DNA of 64,000 nucleotides from Paenibacillus faecis (GCF_008084145.1 NZ_VSDO01000002.1:186001-250000), one strand, 5' to 3'; shown: positions 9,132 to 18,419, counted from the stretch's first letter. Numbers and translations are program-made. Notes: generated by a model from the letters alone, not told the origin.

Positions 9132-9190
9132 CCGTTCGAAAGCGCGCTTACCGGTTCGGAAGCGCACTTACCAGTTCGTAAGCGCCCTTA
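9132..9190. repeat. Three tandem 20-bp repeats
   Basis: Three imperfect direct copies of CCGGTTCGGAAGCGCACTTA-like sequence follow one another with a period of 20 bp (9132-9150, 9151-9170, 9171-9190), right after the glpX terminator. Function unknown. Confidence 0.6.
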
Positions 9191-9254
9191 TAGGTAGGAC
9201 AAGTGCATGAGAGACCGGGATTAGTGCCCCCCCCATCTGACAATCTTCATTAAA

Positions 9255-9447
9255 CGTAAAATTCCTGCAAATCTGCAGGAATTTTTCCGATTCTGAACCC
9301 AAATTTCGAAATGCCTGCAAATCTGCAGGAATTTTCAGCGAAGTCGGCTCGTTCCTCTCAAATCGCCAGAAATACCTGCAGATTTGCATTTTTTTTCGCA
9401 AAATGCTCGTGAACCGGCTTAAATTCCTGCAGATTTGCATCTTTTTG
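9255..9447 (-). repeat. Four-palindrome element, TGCA class, copy A
   Basis: Four near-perfect palindromes with core TGCA-N4-TGCA are centred at about 9271.5, 9321.5, 9382.5 and 9433.5, spaced 50, 61 and 51 bp. The first has 12-bp arms (AAAATTCCTGCA and its complement). It lies between the convergent glpX and MFS genes and is inverted relative to copies B and C. Confidence 0.85.
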
Positions 9448-9531
9448 GAGCTGGGGGTGTCGGGAACTCGTCTGGCACTTTGATCGCCCGGTGCTTAATA
9501 CGATTTAGGTTCCCTTCTGGTCAGGCCCTAA

Positions 9532-10926
9532 TCACGAGCGACCGGATGTCTCTTGTACAAGGCGCGCGCGAGAAGTCCCGCCGCCGAAATGCCGGGAAAA
9601 CAGCAGCATCGCGCAAATTTGCACGGCGGCAAGCACCAAGTAGATGTTGCTGTAAGTCGCCGAAGCCGGAAACGCATTGATCGGGTTCCAGGCCTGCGAA
9701 GTTCCGAGGTCTACGATTCGGCTGTAAGTCGCCGAAGCCGCCGCGCCGGCCAGGAAATTAAGCATCGACAACAGCCCCATGCCGACCCCGGTCTGTTCCT
9801 TGGGGAGCGACAGCGAAATCGTTTTGGTCATGGAAATCTGCAGGAACATCTGCCCGACATTGCCCAATATTAAAAAAGCGGCGATCCCGATCGGCGTTAT
9901 CCCGGCGAACGAGGATAACAGGACGAAACAGAGCAAATTCAGCAAGACGGCGACGCGAAAAAGAACGGCTGTCCCCCGGCTGTCCGCCAGTTTGCCGCCG
10001 GTGCTTCCGAGCATCGCCGTAGCAAGGGCTCCGGGTACCATCGTAAATCCGATCCATCCCGGTTCCAACCGGTTCAGGTCGGCCAACAGGTACGGAGTCA
10101 AAAAGGGCAGCGAATAGCTGGTCCCCATCGACACTACGGCCAGGACAAGGCCCCAAACATAGCTTTTGTTTGAGAACAGACGAGGCGGTAGGAAGGGATC
10201 GGCGGCCATCCGGATGCGCAGGATAAACAAAATCAGAAAGGCCAGACTTGCCAGCCCCGAAAACCATCCACCGCTTTGGGTGACCGCCAAGAGAAAGAGC
10301 GCCACCGCTCCCGCCAGCAGTCCGCCTCCCGGCCAATCGATGCGTCCTTTGGCCACGGGCTCGTCGCGCAGCAGTTTCCGGTACATGGGCAGGGTCAACA
10401 AAATAAGCAGGGGAATCATAAACAGCCATCGCCAATGGAACACGCTGACCAACAGGGAGGATACGACAGGGCCTACCGCACTCCCGATGGCCAGCCCCGT
10501 GGCGGTAATGCCAAGGGCTCGGCCGCGGCGTTCCGCGGGAAAATAGCGGACCGGGATGATCATCGCCATCGCCGGAATGACGGCGGCCCCCATGGCTTGC
10601 AGGATGCGGGCGAGGAGGACCATCCAGTACGCGGATGAGATGAGCCCGATCATGGAGCCGACGAAGAAAACGAGCAGGCCGAAGGTGAGCAGGTTTTTAG
10701 GCTTGAACCGATCGGACACTTTTCCATAGATGACGGACCCGATGGCGTATATGAGCAAATAGATCGAAGTTACCCAGCTTACTTGGGCAAAAGTCAGTTG
10801 AAATTGCTTGCTGATTTCAGGCAGTACGATGTTGAACATCGTCGCGCTCATCGACGAGAGCACCATCGTAAATGCCAGGACGCGGATCAGCCGATCCGCC
10901 GCCGACAGGTTGCGGTCGAAACTCAT
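9532..10926 (-). CDS. MFS multidrug/efflux transporter, 14-helix type
   Basis: 464 aa from ATG 10926, which has AAGGGGTG 6-7 nt before it; an in-frame ATG 15 codons upstream has no ribosome binding site. It has about fourteen hydrophobic segments, the loop 2-3 motif GKVSDRFKPKNLL, and the motif-C-like stretch GLAIGSAVGPVVSSLLV of drug:proton antiporters (DHA2/Tet(L)-like). It probably exports a toxic small molecule using the proton gradient. It is divergent from a LysR regulator, the usual pairing for inducible efflux. The substrate is unknown. Confidence 0.85.
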   Translation of the reverse strand: MSFDRNLSAADRLIRVLAFTMVLSSMSATMFNIVLPEISKQFQLTFAQVSWVTSIYLLIYAIGSVIYGKVSDRFKPKNLLTFGLLVFFVGSMIGLISSAYWMVLLARILQAMGAAVIPAMAMIIPVRYFPAERRGRALGITATGLAIGSAVGPVVSSLLVSVFHWRWLFMIPLLILLTLPMYRKLLRDEPVAKGRIDWPGGGLLAGAVALFLLAVTQSGGWFSGLASLAFLILFILRIRMAADPFLPPRLFSNKSYVWGLVLAVVSMGTSYSLPFLTPYLLADLNRLEPGWIGFTMVPGALATAMLGSTGGKLADSRGTAVLFRVAVLLNLLCFVLLSSFAGITPIGIAAFLILGNVGQMFLQISMTKTISLSLPKEQTGVGMGLLSMLNFLAGAAASATYSRIVDLGTSQAWNPINAFPASATYSNIYLVLAAVQICAMLLFSRHFGGGTSRARLVQETSGRS

Positions 10927-10960
10927 AACAATCACCCCTTTGATGTTTTCAAGCAATATC

Positions 10961-11028
10961 TTATAATTCATTTATAATAAATAAAAATATATATTTTGTT
11001 ATGAATTGATATACTCGAGGTTATGAAT
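10961..11028. promoter_or_regulatory. Divergent promoter region with repeated half-sites
   Basis: The 116-bp gap between the MFS and LysR genes is very AT rich. It holds TATAAT-like boxes, ATTCAT at 10966-10971 facing two direct GTTATGAAT copies at about 10998-11006 and 11020-11028 (about 21-bp period). This layout suits LysR binding controlling both genes. Confidence 0.4.
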
Positions 11029-11042
11029 GGAGAGAGAAGGAT

Positions 11043-11933
11043 ATGGAGCTGCTTCAACTGCATTATTTTCAAACGGTGGCGCGAATGGAACATATGACCA
11101 ATGCCGCGAAGAAACTGCAAATCGCCCAGCCTGCGTTGAGCAAAACGATCGCCCGCTTGGAGGAAGAATTGGGAGTTCCGCTGTTCGACAGGCAGAATCG
11201 GCAAATCCGGCTCAATCCGTTCGGAAAGGCGTTCCTAAACAGCGTCGAGACGGCCTTGTCGGTGCTGGAAGAGGGGAGAAGGGAAGTTACCGATCTCGCC
11301 GGGATCGAGCGGGGGACGATTCGGATTGCCACCACGACATTGAATCGTCTGTCCAAAGCGCTGGGCGCGTTTCGCGAACAATACCCGGAGGTGAACTTCC
11401 GGATTGTCCAGGTGGCCCCCGGTTCCATGGCGGAAATGGTCCGCATGTTGGAGAACGGAGAGGTCGACTTATGCTTTGGGGCGGCCTCCTTGGACCATCC
11501 CCGCATCAAGGAGGCGGACGTGCTGCATGCCGAGGTGCGTCTCGCGGTACCGCACGGACACCGGCTCGAGGAACGAGAGCGGATTCATCTGCGGGAAGCC
11601 CGGGGCGAGGCTTTTATCGAATATAAGGAGGGCCACCCGTTTCGGCGTATGAACGATGCTTTTTGCGAGTCCGCGGGGATTCAAAGGGAAGTGGTGTGCG
11701 AGGTGGAGGAGCCGTCGGCTCTTTCCGGTTTGGTGGCCGCCGGGTTGGGCGTTGCCTTCATGCCCACTTGCAAAGGGGATGAGGAAACGCAGGCATACAC
11801 GCTGATCCCGATCGCATCTCCGGATTGCCACCGGGCCTTTTCGCTCGCCTGGCTGGAATCCAGATATTTGCCGCAAGCGGCCAGCCGGTTCCGGGAATTT
11901 CTCGCGGAGTACTTCAAGGAAAGCCGGGCATAA
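11043..11933 (+). CDS. LysR family transcriptional regulator
   Basis: 296 aa. The N-terminal helix-turn-helix (LHYFQTVARMEHMTNAAKKLQIAQPALSK...LEEELGVPLFDR) is classic LysR, followed by the LysR substrate-binding domain (about 90-290). It is transcribed divergently from the MFS exporter and most likely regulates it in response to a small ligand. GAGAGAAGG lies before the ATG. Otherwise ordinary in length. Confidence 0.9.
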   Translation: MELLQLHYFQTVARMEHMTNAAKKLQIAQPALSKTIARLEEELGVPLFDRQNRQIRLNPFGKAFLNSVETALSVLEEGRREVTDLAGIERGTIRIATTTLNRLSKALGAFREQYPEVNFRIVQVAPGSMAEMVRMLENGEVDLCFGAASLDHPRIKEADVLHAEVRLAVPHGHRLEERERIHLREARGEAFIEYKEGHPFRRMNDAFCESAGIQREVVCEVEEPSALSGLVAAGLGVAFMPTCKGDEETQAYTLIPIASPDCHRAFSLAWLESRYLPQAASRFREFLAEYFKESRA

Positions 11934-11969
11934 CGGGGTAATCAGAGCCTGCTCTGGACATGGAAAAAA

Positions 11970-11996
11970 CCGGCCCGGGCCAAGCCCGGCAGCCGG
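11970..11996 (-). terminator. Intrinsic terminator of the esterase-isomerase pair
   Basis: Read on the minus strand, a GC-rich stem (CCGGC-TG-CCGGGC with its complement, 11970-11996) is followed by six T. It lies just past the stop of the minus-strand isomerase gene. Confidence 0.65.
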
Positions 11997-12006
11997 CCAT
12001 AGCTGT

Positions 12007-12885
12007 TCATAATTGTTCATACAGCCGCTTCAAATAAGCAACGCTCGCCTCCATGTCTTCTTCCGGCGTGCTTTCGAGCAGGCCCTGGATGTGGGGGCGC
12101 TTGTACTTCATATAATGCAGTAAGGGACGGAATTGCATGTCCCCCTGACCGACGGGAACGATCTCCAGGCGTCCTTGTTCAACCCTGAAGTCTTTCAGAT
12201 GGAGGACGGCGATGCGGTCGCCGAGCAGATCCAGAGCTTCGGCGATAATGTCTTCCTGCCGCAGGTAGTTGTCCGGCGACAGCAGGTTGGCACAATCCAG
12301 GATGACCTGGAGATTCCGTGACGGAACTTCCTCCAGAAGCCGGCGGGTCAGCCCTGCCGTATAAAGCGGATGATTGAGGCCGGCCTCGATCCCTACCGTT
12401 ACGCCAAAACGCTCGGCTTCGGCCACCATCCACCGGACCGATTCCACCACGCGCTGAAACGCCTCTTCCGTGAAATTATCCGGCGTGTAGCCATTCCCTA
12501 CGCTCCCGGTTTCGGTTCCGACGAGACTGGCGCCGAAATCCCGGGCCAACCGAAGGTGAACGGCAAAGTCGGACAGCGCCCGGTTCCGCTCGGCCGGGTC
12601 GGAGGCGACGATGTTGACGTAGCATCCCAGCACGGCGAGGTGAATGCCGGCTTGGCGGAAGGCGCCGCCGAAATAGGCGGCCGTGCCGGGACTCAATGCG
12701 GAGAAGTCGGGAACGCTGTCCGGGAACGATTTTTTCACCGCAAACTGAACGCAAGTAAAGGAATGCTGCCGGATTTTGGCAATCAACGCGTCCAATGGGA
12801 CCTGACCGAAATCATGGGCCCTTACCCCAAGATTAAGCGGAGGATAGGGGGAGGCGGTTGCCGCTGCTTCTTCGTTTGTATTCAT
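12007..12885 (-). CDS. Sugar phosphate isomerase/epimerase (TIM barrel)
   Basis: 292 aa. The xylose-isomerase-like TIM barrel fold is suggested by conserved metal ligands: Glu in VGIEAGLNHP, Asp in QVILDCANLL, His in IAVLHLKDF and the late Glu in GLLEST. Family members isomerise or epimerise sugars. The gene overlaps the upstream SGNH esterase gene by 4 bp (ATGA) and follows the galacturonate pathway genes, so a pectin-derived sugar is a plausible substrate. The exact reaction cannot be assigned. Confidence 0.75.
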   Translation of the reverse strand: MNTNEEAAATASPYPPLNLGVRAHDFGQVPLDALIAKIRQHSFTCVQFAVKKSFPDSVPDFSALSPGTAAYFGGAFRQAGIHLAVLGCYVNIVASDPAERNRALSDFAVHLRLARDFGASLVGTETGSVGNGYTPDNFTEEAFQRVVESVRWMVAEAERFGVTVGIEAGLNHPLYTAGLTRRLLEEVPSRNLQVILDCANLLSPDNYLRQEDIIAEALDLLGDRIAVLHLKDFRVEQGRLEIVPVGQGDMQFRPLLHYMKYKRPHIQGLLESTPEEDMEASVAYLKRLYEQL

Positions 12886-13616
12886 GGGCGCTGCACCGCC
12901 TTCCCGGGAAAGAGGCTCTCTGCCGGCGTACTCTTGAGGCAGGTCCGAAGCTCGGCCAGTTCAGGCGATTGCCGGATCGCCTGGGCGACCAGCCGGGCCA
13001 CCTGACGGGCGCCGACATCGGAGAAATGCGTGTCGTCCCGGAGGCCTTCCGGATAATTGGGATGAGCTCCCGGCGGCAGATGCATCACAAGGTGCCTGGA
13101 GCCCGTGTCGCCGAGCGCCCGGAAGAGCTGCTGCGACGCCGCAAAAATATCGAGCAGCGGCGTCCCCGTGTCCGCCGCGACCTGCCGCATCGCGTCAGGG
13201 TAGGGGCCGACCGCCTCCGGATCGGGCGTTCCGTCCGGCAGAAAGCGGCGGCGGCTGACCGGCGTCAACAGCACCGGCGTCGCGCCCGCCCGCCGGGCGG
13301 CCTCCGCGAACTGCCGGAGATTGTCTTGGTAAGCCCGCTCGGGATCGGCGTAGCGGGCCGGATCCTCCTGTTTCCCGTCGTTATGGCCGAATTGGATGAA
13401 AAGATAGTCGCCGGCCTGGAGATCCCGCTCGATATGCGCCAGCCGGCCTTCGGCCAAAAACGATTTGGTGCTGCGTCCGTTCACCGCCCGGTTGTCGACC
13501 TCTACCGCTGAACCGAAATGCTCCGGCAAATATTCGCCCCAACCGGTCATCGGTTTTTCCGCCGCTCCCTTCAGCGCCGCCGTGGAATCCCCCGCTATAA
13601 ACAGCTTGAAAGACAT
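12882..13616 (-). CDS. SGNH/GDSL esterase, rhamnogalacturonan acetylesterase-like
   Basis: 244 aa from ATG 13616, preceded by AAGGAG at 9 nt; a longer upstream frame has no ribosome binding site. The N-terminal FIAGDSTAA holds the nucleophile Ser of block I, FIQFGHNDGKQ is the block III oxyanion Asn, and DDTHFSDVGA supplies the C-terminal Asp and His. This matches CE12-type rhamnogalacturonan acetylesterases, which remove acetyl groups from pectin. No signal peptide is visible, so it probably acts on imported oligomers. It is translationally coupled to the isomerase gene. Confidence 0.8.
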   Translation of the reverse strand: MSFKLFIAGDSTAALKGAAEKPMTGWGEYLPEHFGSAVEVDNRAVNGRSTKSFLAEGRLAHIERDLQAGDYLFIQFGHNDGKQEDPARYADPERAYQDNLRQFAEAARRAGATPVLLTPVSRRRFLPDGTPDPEAVGPYPDAMRQVAADTGTPLLDIFAASQQLFRALGDTGSRHLVMHLPPGAHPNYPEGLRDDTHFSDVGARQVARLVAQAIRQSPELAELRTCLKSTPAESLFPGKAVQRP

Positions 13617-13647
13617 CGCTGATTTCGCTCCTTCCCCGTTGAAATAG

Positions 13648-15036
13648 TCAAAATCCGAAGTACGACGCCGCGTTGTTGTAGGAGATGTCTTCGACGATCC
13701 CCCCGAGGAAAGCCGCGTCATCCGGCGCCTCGCCGCGGGCGGCCCATTCGCCGAGCAGCTCGCACAGCACGCGGCGGAAATACTCGTGCCGCGTATACGA
13801 GAGGAAGCTGCGCGAGTCCGTCAGCATGCCGACGAATCCGGACAGCAGGCTGTGCTCCGCAAACAGGGAGAGCTGCTGGCGCATCCCGCTGCGCGTATCG
13901 TTGTACCACCAGCCCGAGCCGAGCTGAAGCTTGCCGGGCACTTCTTTTTGATAGCAGCCCATCAAGGTCAGCAGCACGGGGTAGTCGTTCGGGTTCAGCG
14001 AGTACAGAATCGTCTTCGGCAGCCCGGCTCCGAGCTCGGCCCGGTCCAGAAGCTGCGAGAGCGGTCCGGCAAGGGGCAGATCGTTCAGAGCGTCGTAACC
14101 GGTATCGGGCCCGAGCCGCCGGAACATCGGCGTATTATTGTTGCGCAAAGCGTGGATATGAAGCTGCATCGTCCAGTTGTTCTCCCGGTACATGCCGATC
14201 AGCGCCGACAGCAGTTCGGTGCGGTACACCGTAATCTCGTCCGGAGTCAGGGATTCGCCGGCGAGCCGCTTGGCGAAGATGGCCTCGACTTCGGCGGCGT
14301 CACCGGCCCGGTACTTCAGCACATCGAGCGCGTGGTCCGACAGGCGGCAGCCTTGTTCATGGAAGAAGTCCACGCGTTCTTTAAGCGCTTTCAGCAAGGC
14401 CGCATAGGAATCCACCTTTCGTCCGGCCGCTTCCTCGAGCCGTTTTATCCAATCGGGAAACCCGGGCGCGTCCAGGTTCAGCGCTTTGTCCGGACGGAAG
14501 GTCGGCAGGACGCGGAAGTCTTGCTCTTCTTCCCGCAGCAATCGGTGGTATTCCAGCGTGTCGGCGGGATCATCCGTCGTGCAGACGAGCTTCACCCCGG
14601 CATGCTTGATGATGTTCCGCCGTTTGAAACGCTCGCTAGCCAGTTGGGCGTTGACTTCGTCCCAGATTCGCGGCGCCGTTTCTTCGTTCAGCAGCTCCCG
14701 AATCCCAAAGAATCGGCGCAGCTCGAGGTGCGTCCAGCTGTACAGCGGATTGCCCACGGTTCTCGGCACGGTTCTCGCCCAGGCGAGGAACTTGTCGTAA
14801 TCGGAGGCGTCCCCCGTAATATGGGATTCCGGCACTCCGTTAGCACGCATCAGCCGCCATTTGTAATGGTCACCGGCAAGCCAGGCTTCGGTCAGGTTGC
14901 GAAAAGGCTGATTTTCGTAGATTTCCTTCGGGTCGAGGTGGCAGTGATAATCGATGATCGGCATATTGGCGGCGTGTTCGTGGTAGAGCGTCTTGGCCAT
15001 ATCGGTGGATAACAAAAAATCGTCGTTTAGAAACAT
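13648..15036 (-). CDS. uxaC: Glucuronate/galacturonate isomerase
   Basis: 462 aa from ATG 15036, with AAAGGAG at 9 nt. It isomerises D-galacturonate to D-tagaturonate (and glucuronate to fructuronate). The N-terminal MPIIDYHCHLDPKEI is the amidohydrolase-fold metal site typical of UxaC, and length is normal. The frame stays open upstream to 15273, but that stretch is translated repeat element B and should not be annotated as protein. It lies about 400 bp downstream of uxaA on the same strand, so it may have its own promoter in the gap. Confidence 0.93.
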   Translation of the reverse strand: MFLNDDFLLSTDMAKTLYHEHAANMPIIDYHCHLDPKEIYENQPFRNLTEAWLAGDHYKWRLMRANGVPESHITGDASDYDKFLAWARTVPRTVGNPLYSWTHLELRRFFGIRELLNEETAPRIWDEVNAQLASERFKRRNIIKHAGVKLVCTTDDPADTLEYHRLLREEEQDFRVLPTFRPDKALNLDAPGFPDWIKRLEEAAGRKVDSYAALLKALKERVDFFHEQGCRLSDHALDVLKYRAGDAAEVEAIFAKRLAGESLTPDEITVYRTELLSALIGMYRENNWTMQLHIHALRNNNTPMFRRLGPDTGYDALNDLPLAGPLSQLLDRAELGAGLPKTILYSLNPNDYPVLLTLMGCYQKEVPGKLQLGSGWWYNDTRSGMRQQLSLFAEHSLLSGFVGMLTDSRSFLSYTRHEYFRRVLCELLGEWAARGEAPDDAAFLGGIVEDISYNNAASYFGF

Positions 15037-15098
15037 GGGATATGCTCCTTTATATGGTTTAGGATTCTGGTTTAGGATTCCTATGGGAATGAATATAA

Positions 15099-15290
15099 TC
15101 GAAAAGATGCAAATCTGCAGGTATTTAGCTCGATTCCCGAGCGGATGCGAAAAAAGATGCAAATCTGCAGGCATTTTTAGCGATTCTAGAGAAACGAGCC
15201 GGTTTCGTCGAAAATTCCTGCAGATTTGCAGGAATTTTGAAATTTTTGTTCCGTACAAGAAAAAAACATGCACATATGCAGGAATTCACT
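15099..15290 (+). repeat. Four-palindrome element, TGCA class, copy B
   Basis: Palindromes with core TGCA-N4-TGCA are centred at about 15113.5, 15163.5, 15224.5 and 15274.5 (spacing 50, 61, 50). The sequence between palindromes is clearly related to copy C at 39.1 kb (for example GAGAAACGAGCCGGTTTC). It lies between the uxaA stop and the uxaC start. Confidence 0.85.
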
Positions 15291-15298
15291 GTTATCCC

Positions 15299-15437
15299 GG
15301 TTGTCTGACGGGGCACCAGACAACTGCCGAAGCAAATAGCCGGGAAACTTCCCGCTAATTTGCCGGAAACGGCGGCGTAGATCCGCTGATGGCCGCAAAA
15401 TAGACGGGATTTTCCCCAGCTAACCAGCTAAACCGGT
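15299..15437. repeat. Hairpin and partial GGA-N5-TCC-class element
   Basis: A GTTGTCTG/CAGACAAC hairpin lies near 15300-15325. Two GGGA-N3/4-TCCC palindromes follow, centred near 15347 and 15411, about 63 bp apart. That spacing matches the central interval of elements D and E, so this looks like a degenerate half copy. Confidence 0.45.
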
Positions 15438-16940
15438 CTACAACGTAACTCCCGTTTTAAAGATCGCCAGCTCCCGCACCTCGTTTTGCTCGTTCCGCGT
15501 CTTTTGCCCGCTGGCTACGGCGATGATGTACTCGATAAACTCCTCCAGCACCTCGCTCATCGGGGTTTCCAGCAGCGGTCCCGCGTTGAAGTCCATCCAG
15601 TGCTTCTTGTTGTTGTACAGCTCGTTGTTTGTGGCGACTTTGACGGTCGGGACGAAGCTGCCGAACGGCGTGCCGCGCCCCGTGGTAAACAGGACGAGCT
15701 GGCAGTCGGCCGCCGCCAGGGCGGAGGAGGCGACCAGATCGTTGCCCGGGGCCTGCAGAAGGCTCAGGCCTTTTTTGCGCAGCTTCTCGCCGTATTGCAG
15801 GACGTCGACGACCGGTGCGGTGCCCGCTTTTTGGGTGCAGCCGAGCGATTTGTCCTCCAGGGTGCTGATGCCGCCCGCCTTGTTGCCGGGGGACGGATTC
15901 TCGTAGACCGGCTCGCCGTAGGACAGGAAGTACTGCTTGAAATCGTTGATCAGGGCGACGATTTGCTCGAAGACTTCCCGGTTCTCCGCGCGGGCCATCA
16001 GCATTTTCTCGGCGCCGAACATCTCGGGCACCTCCGTTAACACGGTCGTTCCGCCTTGGGAGATGAGAAAGTCGGAAAAAGCGCCCAGGAGAGGGTTGGC
16101 GGTGATTCCCGAGAAACCGTCCGACCCGCCGCACTTCAGCCCCACGTTAAGCTCGCTGATCGGCACGGGCTCGCGCCGGTCTTCGCGGGCCGCTTCAAAA
16201 ATCTCTTCCAACAGCGCCAGCCCCGCCTCGACCTCATTGCCGACCTCTTGGGCGACGAGAAATTTGATTCGGCTTTCGTCATACTCGCCGAGGAGGCCGC
16301 GAAACTCGGAAACGATGTTGTTCTCGCAGCCGAGGCCGAAGACGAGCACCCCGCCGGCATTGGGGTGGGTGACGGCATCCAGCAGGATACTGCGGGTCAT
16401 CCGATGATCGTCGCCGAGCTGCGAACAGCCGTAAGGGTGCTTCAGCACCGTCACGTTGTCGAAGCTTCCGAGGTCGGGATGCTTCGCCTTAAACTCGGCG
16501 ATCATCATTTCGGCGACTCCGTTCACGCAGCCGACGGTCGGGACGATAAACAGGTCGTTGCGGATGCCGACCTTGCCGTTCTTGCGCCGATAGCCTTGGA
16601 AGGTCAACTGGCGGCGCGGATAGACGACGGGATGGAGATCCGGTTCGTACGTATAAGTTTCCTCTCCGGCCAGGTTGGTCTTCAGGTTATGGGTGTGCAC
16701 CCATTCGCCTTCCTCGATCTCGGCCGTCGCGTGCCCGATAGGGTAGCCGTATTTGGTGACGACATCCCCCGCCCGGAACCCGGTCAGCGCGATTTTATGG
16801 CCTTGCGGAACGGGCTGTTTTGCCGTGTATACCCGGTCCTCCACGGTGATTTGCTCCCCGGCTTCGATCGGGCGCAGGGCGACCGCGACCGTGTCCCGGG
16901 CGTTCATTTTCATCACATCCATCTTCATCACTCGCTGCAT
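15438..16940 (-). CDS. uxaA: Altronate dehydratase
   Basis: 500 aa. It converts D-altronate to 2-keto-3-deoxy-D-gluconate. An N-terminal SAF domain (about 12-90) precedes the UxaA/GarD-type catalytic part, with motifs such as GRKNGKVGIRNDLFIVPTVGCVN and the later LKCGGSDGFSGITANP. The start at 16940 has AGGAGGCG at 7 nt and overlaps the end of uxaB by 13 bp, so the two are translationally coupled. Length is typical for the family. Confidence 0.93.
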   Translation of the reverse strand: MQRVMKMDVMKMNARDTVAVALRPIEAGEQITVEDRVYTAKQPVPQGHKIALTGFRAGDVVTKYGYPIGHATAEIEEGEWVHTHNLKTNLAGEETYTYEPDLHPVVYPRRQLTFQGYRRKNGKVGIRNDLFIVPTVGCVNGVAEMMIAEFKAKHPDLGSFDNVTVLKHPYGCSQLGDDHRMTRSILLDAVTHPNAGGVLVFGLGCENNIVSEFRGLLGEYDESRIKFLVAQEVGNEVEAGLALLEEIFEAAREDRREPVPISELNVGLKCGGSDGFSGITANPLLGAFSDFLISQGGTTVLTEVPEMFGAEKMLMARAENREVFEQIVALINDFKQYFLSYGEPVYENPSPGNKAGGISTLEDKSLGCTQKAGTAPVVDVLQYGEKLRKKGLSLLQAPGNDLVASSALAAADCQLVLFTTGRGTPFGSFVPTVKVATNNELYNNKKHWMDFNAGPLLETPMSEVLEEFIEYIIAVASGQKTRNEQNEVRELAIFKTGVTL

Positions 16941-18361
16941 ACGATTTCGCCTCCTAAACTTTGCTCAAGGGCCGCGCGGCTTCCCGAGGCTTCGAGCAGC
17001 TTCAGCATGGAAGACAGCTTCGCCTCAAGGCCGGGCACGGCAGTAAGATCCTGTCCCCAAAACTCCGATTTGCGAAGAATCGCGGTTATAAACTCATCCG
17101 GCCGGCTCCACGCTTCCCGGAAGGCGTCCAGTACTTCCGGGCTGTCCTGCGGCTTCAAACGATCCGCCCGATACCCGAGAAGCAGCGCGGCAAAAGCCAG
17201 CGTCATCAGCGGCGGCAATTCTCCCCGTTCCCGAACGTAGCGAAGGAGGACCGGCAGAAGGCGCGTCTTGAATTTGGAGATGCTGTTCAGGTATATGGAG
17301 GTCAGTTCATGGCGGATAAACGGGTTTTTGAACCGTTCCAACACCGATTCGGCATAGGACTCCAGCTCCGGCCGCGGCAGATCCAGCATCGGGATCAGTT
17401 CGTCCTGGAGCAGGCGGTCGACGAATGCAGAGAACACTTCGTCGTTCATGACATCCTCGACGGTTTCAAGCCCGGCCAGCAAGCCCAGCGATACCATCGC
17501 CGTGTGCGGCCCGTTGAGCAGGTGAACCTTGCGCTCACGGTAAGGGGTCATATCCTCCGTGACGACGACGTTCAAACCGGCGGCGGCAAGGGGGAGGCGG
17601 TCGGCGAGCCAGGCCGGCCCTTCGATGACCCAGAACAAGAACGGTTCCGCGGTTACCATAAGGCTGTCGCGATAGCCCAGTTCCTGTTCCAGCTCCGCCG
17701 CTTTGTCGCGCGGATAGCCGGGCACGATGCGGTCGACCAGACTGCAGCAGAACGTATTCTCTTGCTCAAGCCAACGGATGAAGTCCTCGCCGAGGTTCCA
17801 GTCCTCCGCATACTTGTGCACGATTTCCTTCAGCTTTTCGCCGTTTCGGTCAATCAGTTCGCAAGGGATGAGCACAAAGCCTTTTTTGCCAAGCTGAAAT
17901 CTCCGGTATAAAAGCGCTGTCAATTTGCCCGGAAAGCTGACCTGCGGCCCGCCGTCCAGCGTATCTTCGGGGCGGTAAGCGATGCCGGCTTCCGTCGTAT
18001 TCGAAGTGATGAATTCCAATCGGTCGTCTTCGGCTAGGGCGAGAAAGGCTTCATAATCCGTATAAGGGTTGATCAGGCGGCTGACGCTGGTGACGATTTC
18101 GCGGTCATTGACCGTTTTCCGATCATGGATGCCGTTCAAGAGCACGGTGTAAAGATAGTCCTGCTCGGCCAGCATGCCTCCCAGGCCGTTCTCCAGCGGC
18201 TGAATCAGCACCGCGCTCCCTTGAAACAATCCCTGCTTGTTCATTTGCTGCAGCTGCCAATCCACAAAGGCGCGCATGAAGTTGCCTTCGCCGAACTGGA
18301 TCATCTTTTCGGGGTAACGGGGCAGATCAGGATAAGCGGTGCGGGATAGTCGTTGTGTCAT
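16928..18361 (-). CDS. uxaB: Tagaturonate reductase (altronate oxidoreductase)
   Basis: 477 aa. NAD-dependent reduction of D-tagaturonate to D-altronate. The N-terminal IQFGEGNFMRAFVDWQ is the Rossmann dinucleotide-binding stretch of the mannitol dehydrogenase family, and LNGPHTAMVSLGLLAG and FKNPFIRHEL are typical of UxaB. The ribosome binding site AAAGGAGCG precedes the start. It is the first gene of uxaB-uxaA(-uxaC), and a LacI-type operator lies about 40-55 bp upstream of the start. Confidence 0.92.
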   Translation of the reverse strand: MTQRLSRTAYPDLPRYPEKMIQFGEGNFMRAFVDWQLQQMNKQGLFQGSAVLIQPLENGLGGMLAEQDYLYTVLLNGIHDRKTVNDREIVTSVSRLINPYTDYEAFLALAEDDRLEFITSNTTEAGIAYRPEDTLDGGPQVSFPGKLTALLYRRFQLGKKGFVLIPCELIDRNGEKLKEIVHKYAEDWNLGEDFIRWLEQENTFCCSLVDRIVPGYPRDKAAELEQELGYRDSLMVTAEPFLFWVIEGPAWLADRLPLAAAGLNVVVTEDMTPYRERKVHLLNGPHTAMVSLGLLAGLETVEDVMNDEVFSAFVDRLLQDELIPMLDLPRPELESYAESVLERFKNPFIRHELTSIYLNSISKFKTRLLPVLLRYVRERGELPPLMTLAFAALLLGYRADRLKPQDSPEVLDAFREAWSRPDEFITAILRKSEFWGQDLTAVPGLEAKLSSMLKLLEASGSRAALEQSLGGEIVCSE

Positions 18362-18399
18362 GGGTTATGTTTCGCTCCTTTTTGAAATAGAATAGATTA

Positions 18400-18413
18400 T
18401 GCACACGTGAACA
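18400..18413. promoter_or_regulatory. LacI-type operator of uxaB
   Basis: TGCACACGTGAACA has a palindromic centre around CG, as LacI-family operators do. Near copies occur at 19588-19601 and, weaker and in reverse, at 19532-19545, both upstream of the lacI gene itself. Confidence 0.6.
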
Positions 18414-18419
18414 TTTTTA

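Noticed and set aside
8043..9167. Antisense frame over glpX
   Set aside because: Composition typical of a shadow frame; glpX is certain.
9255..9447. CRISPR array
   Set aside because: Units are palindromes in both orientations with unequal 50/61-bp intervals and similar spacers in all copies; no cas genes.
13616..13721. N-terminal extension of the SGNH esterase
   Set aside because: No ribosome binding site; it overlaps the end of uxaC; AAGGAG precedes ATG 13616.
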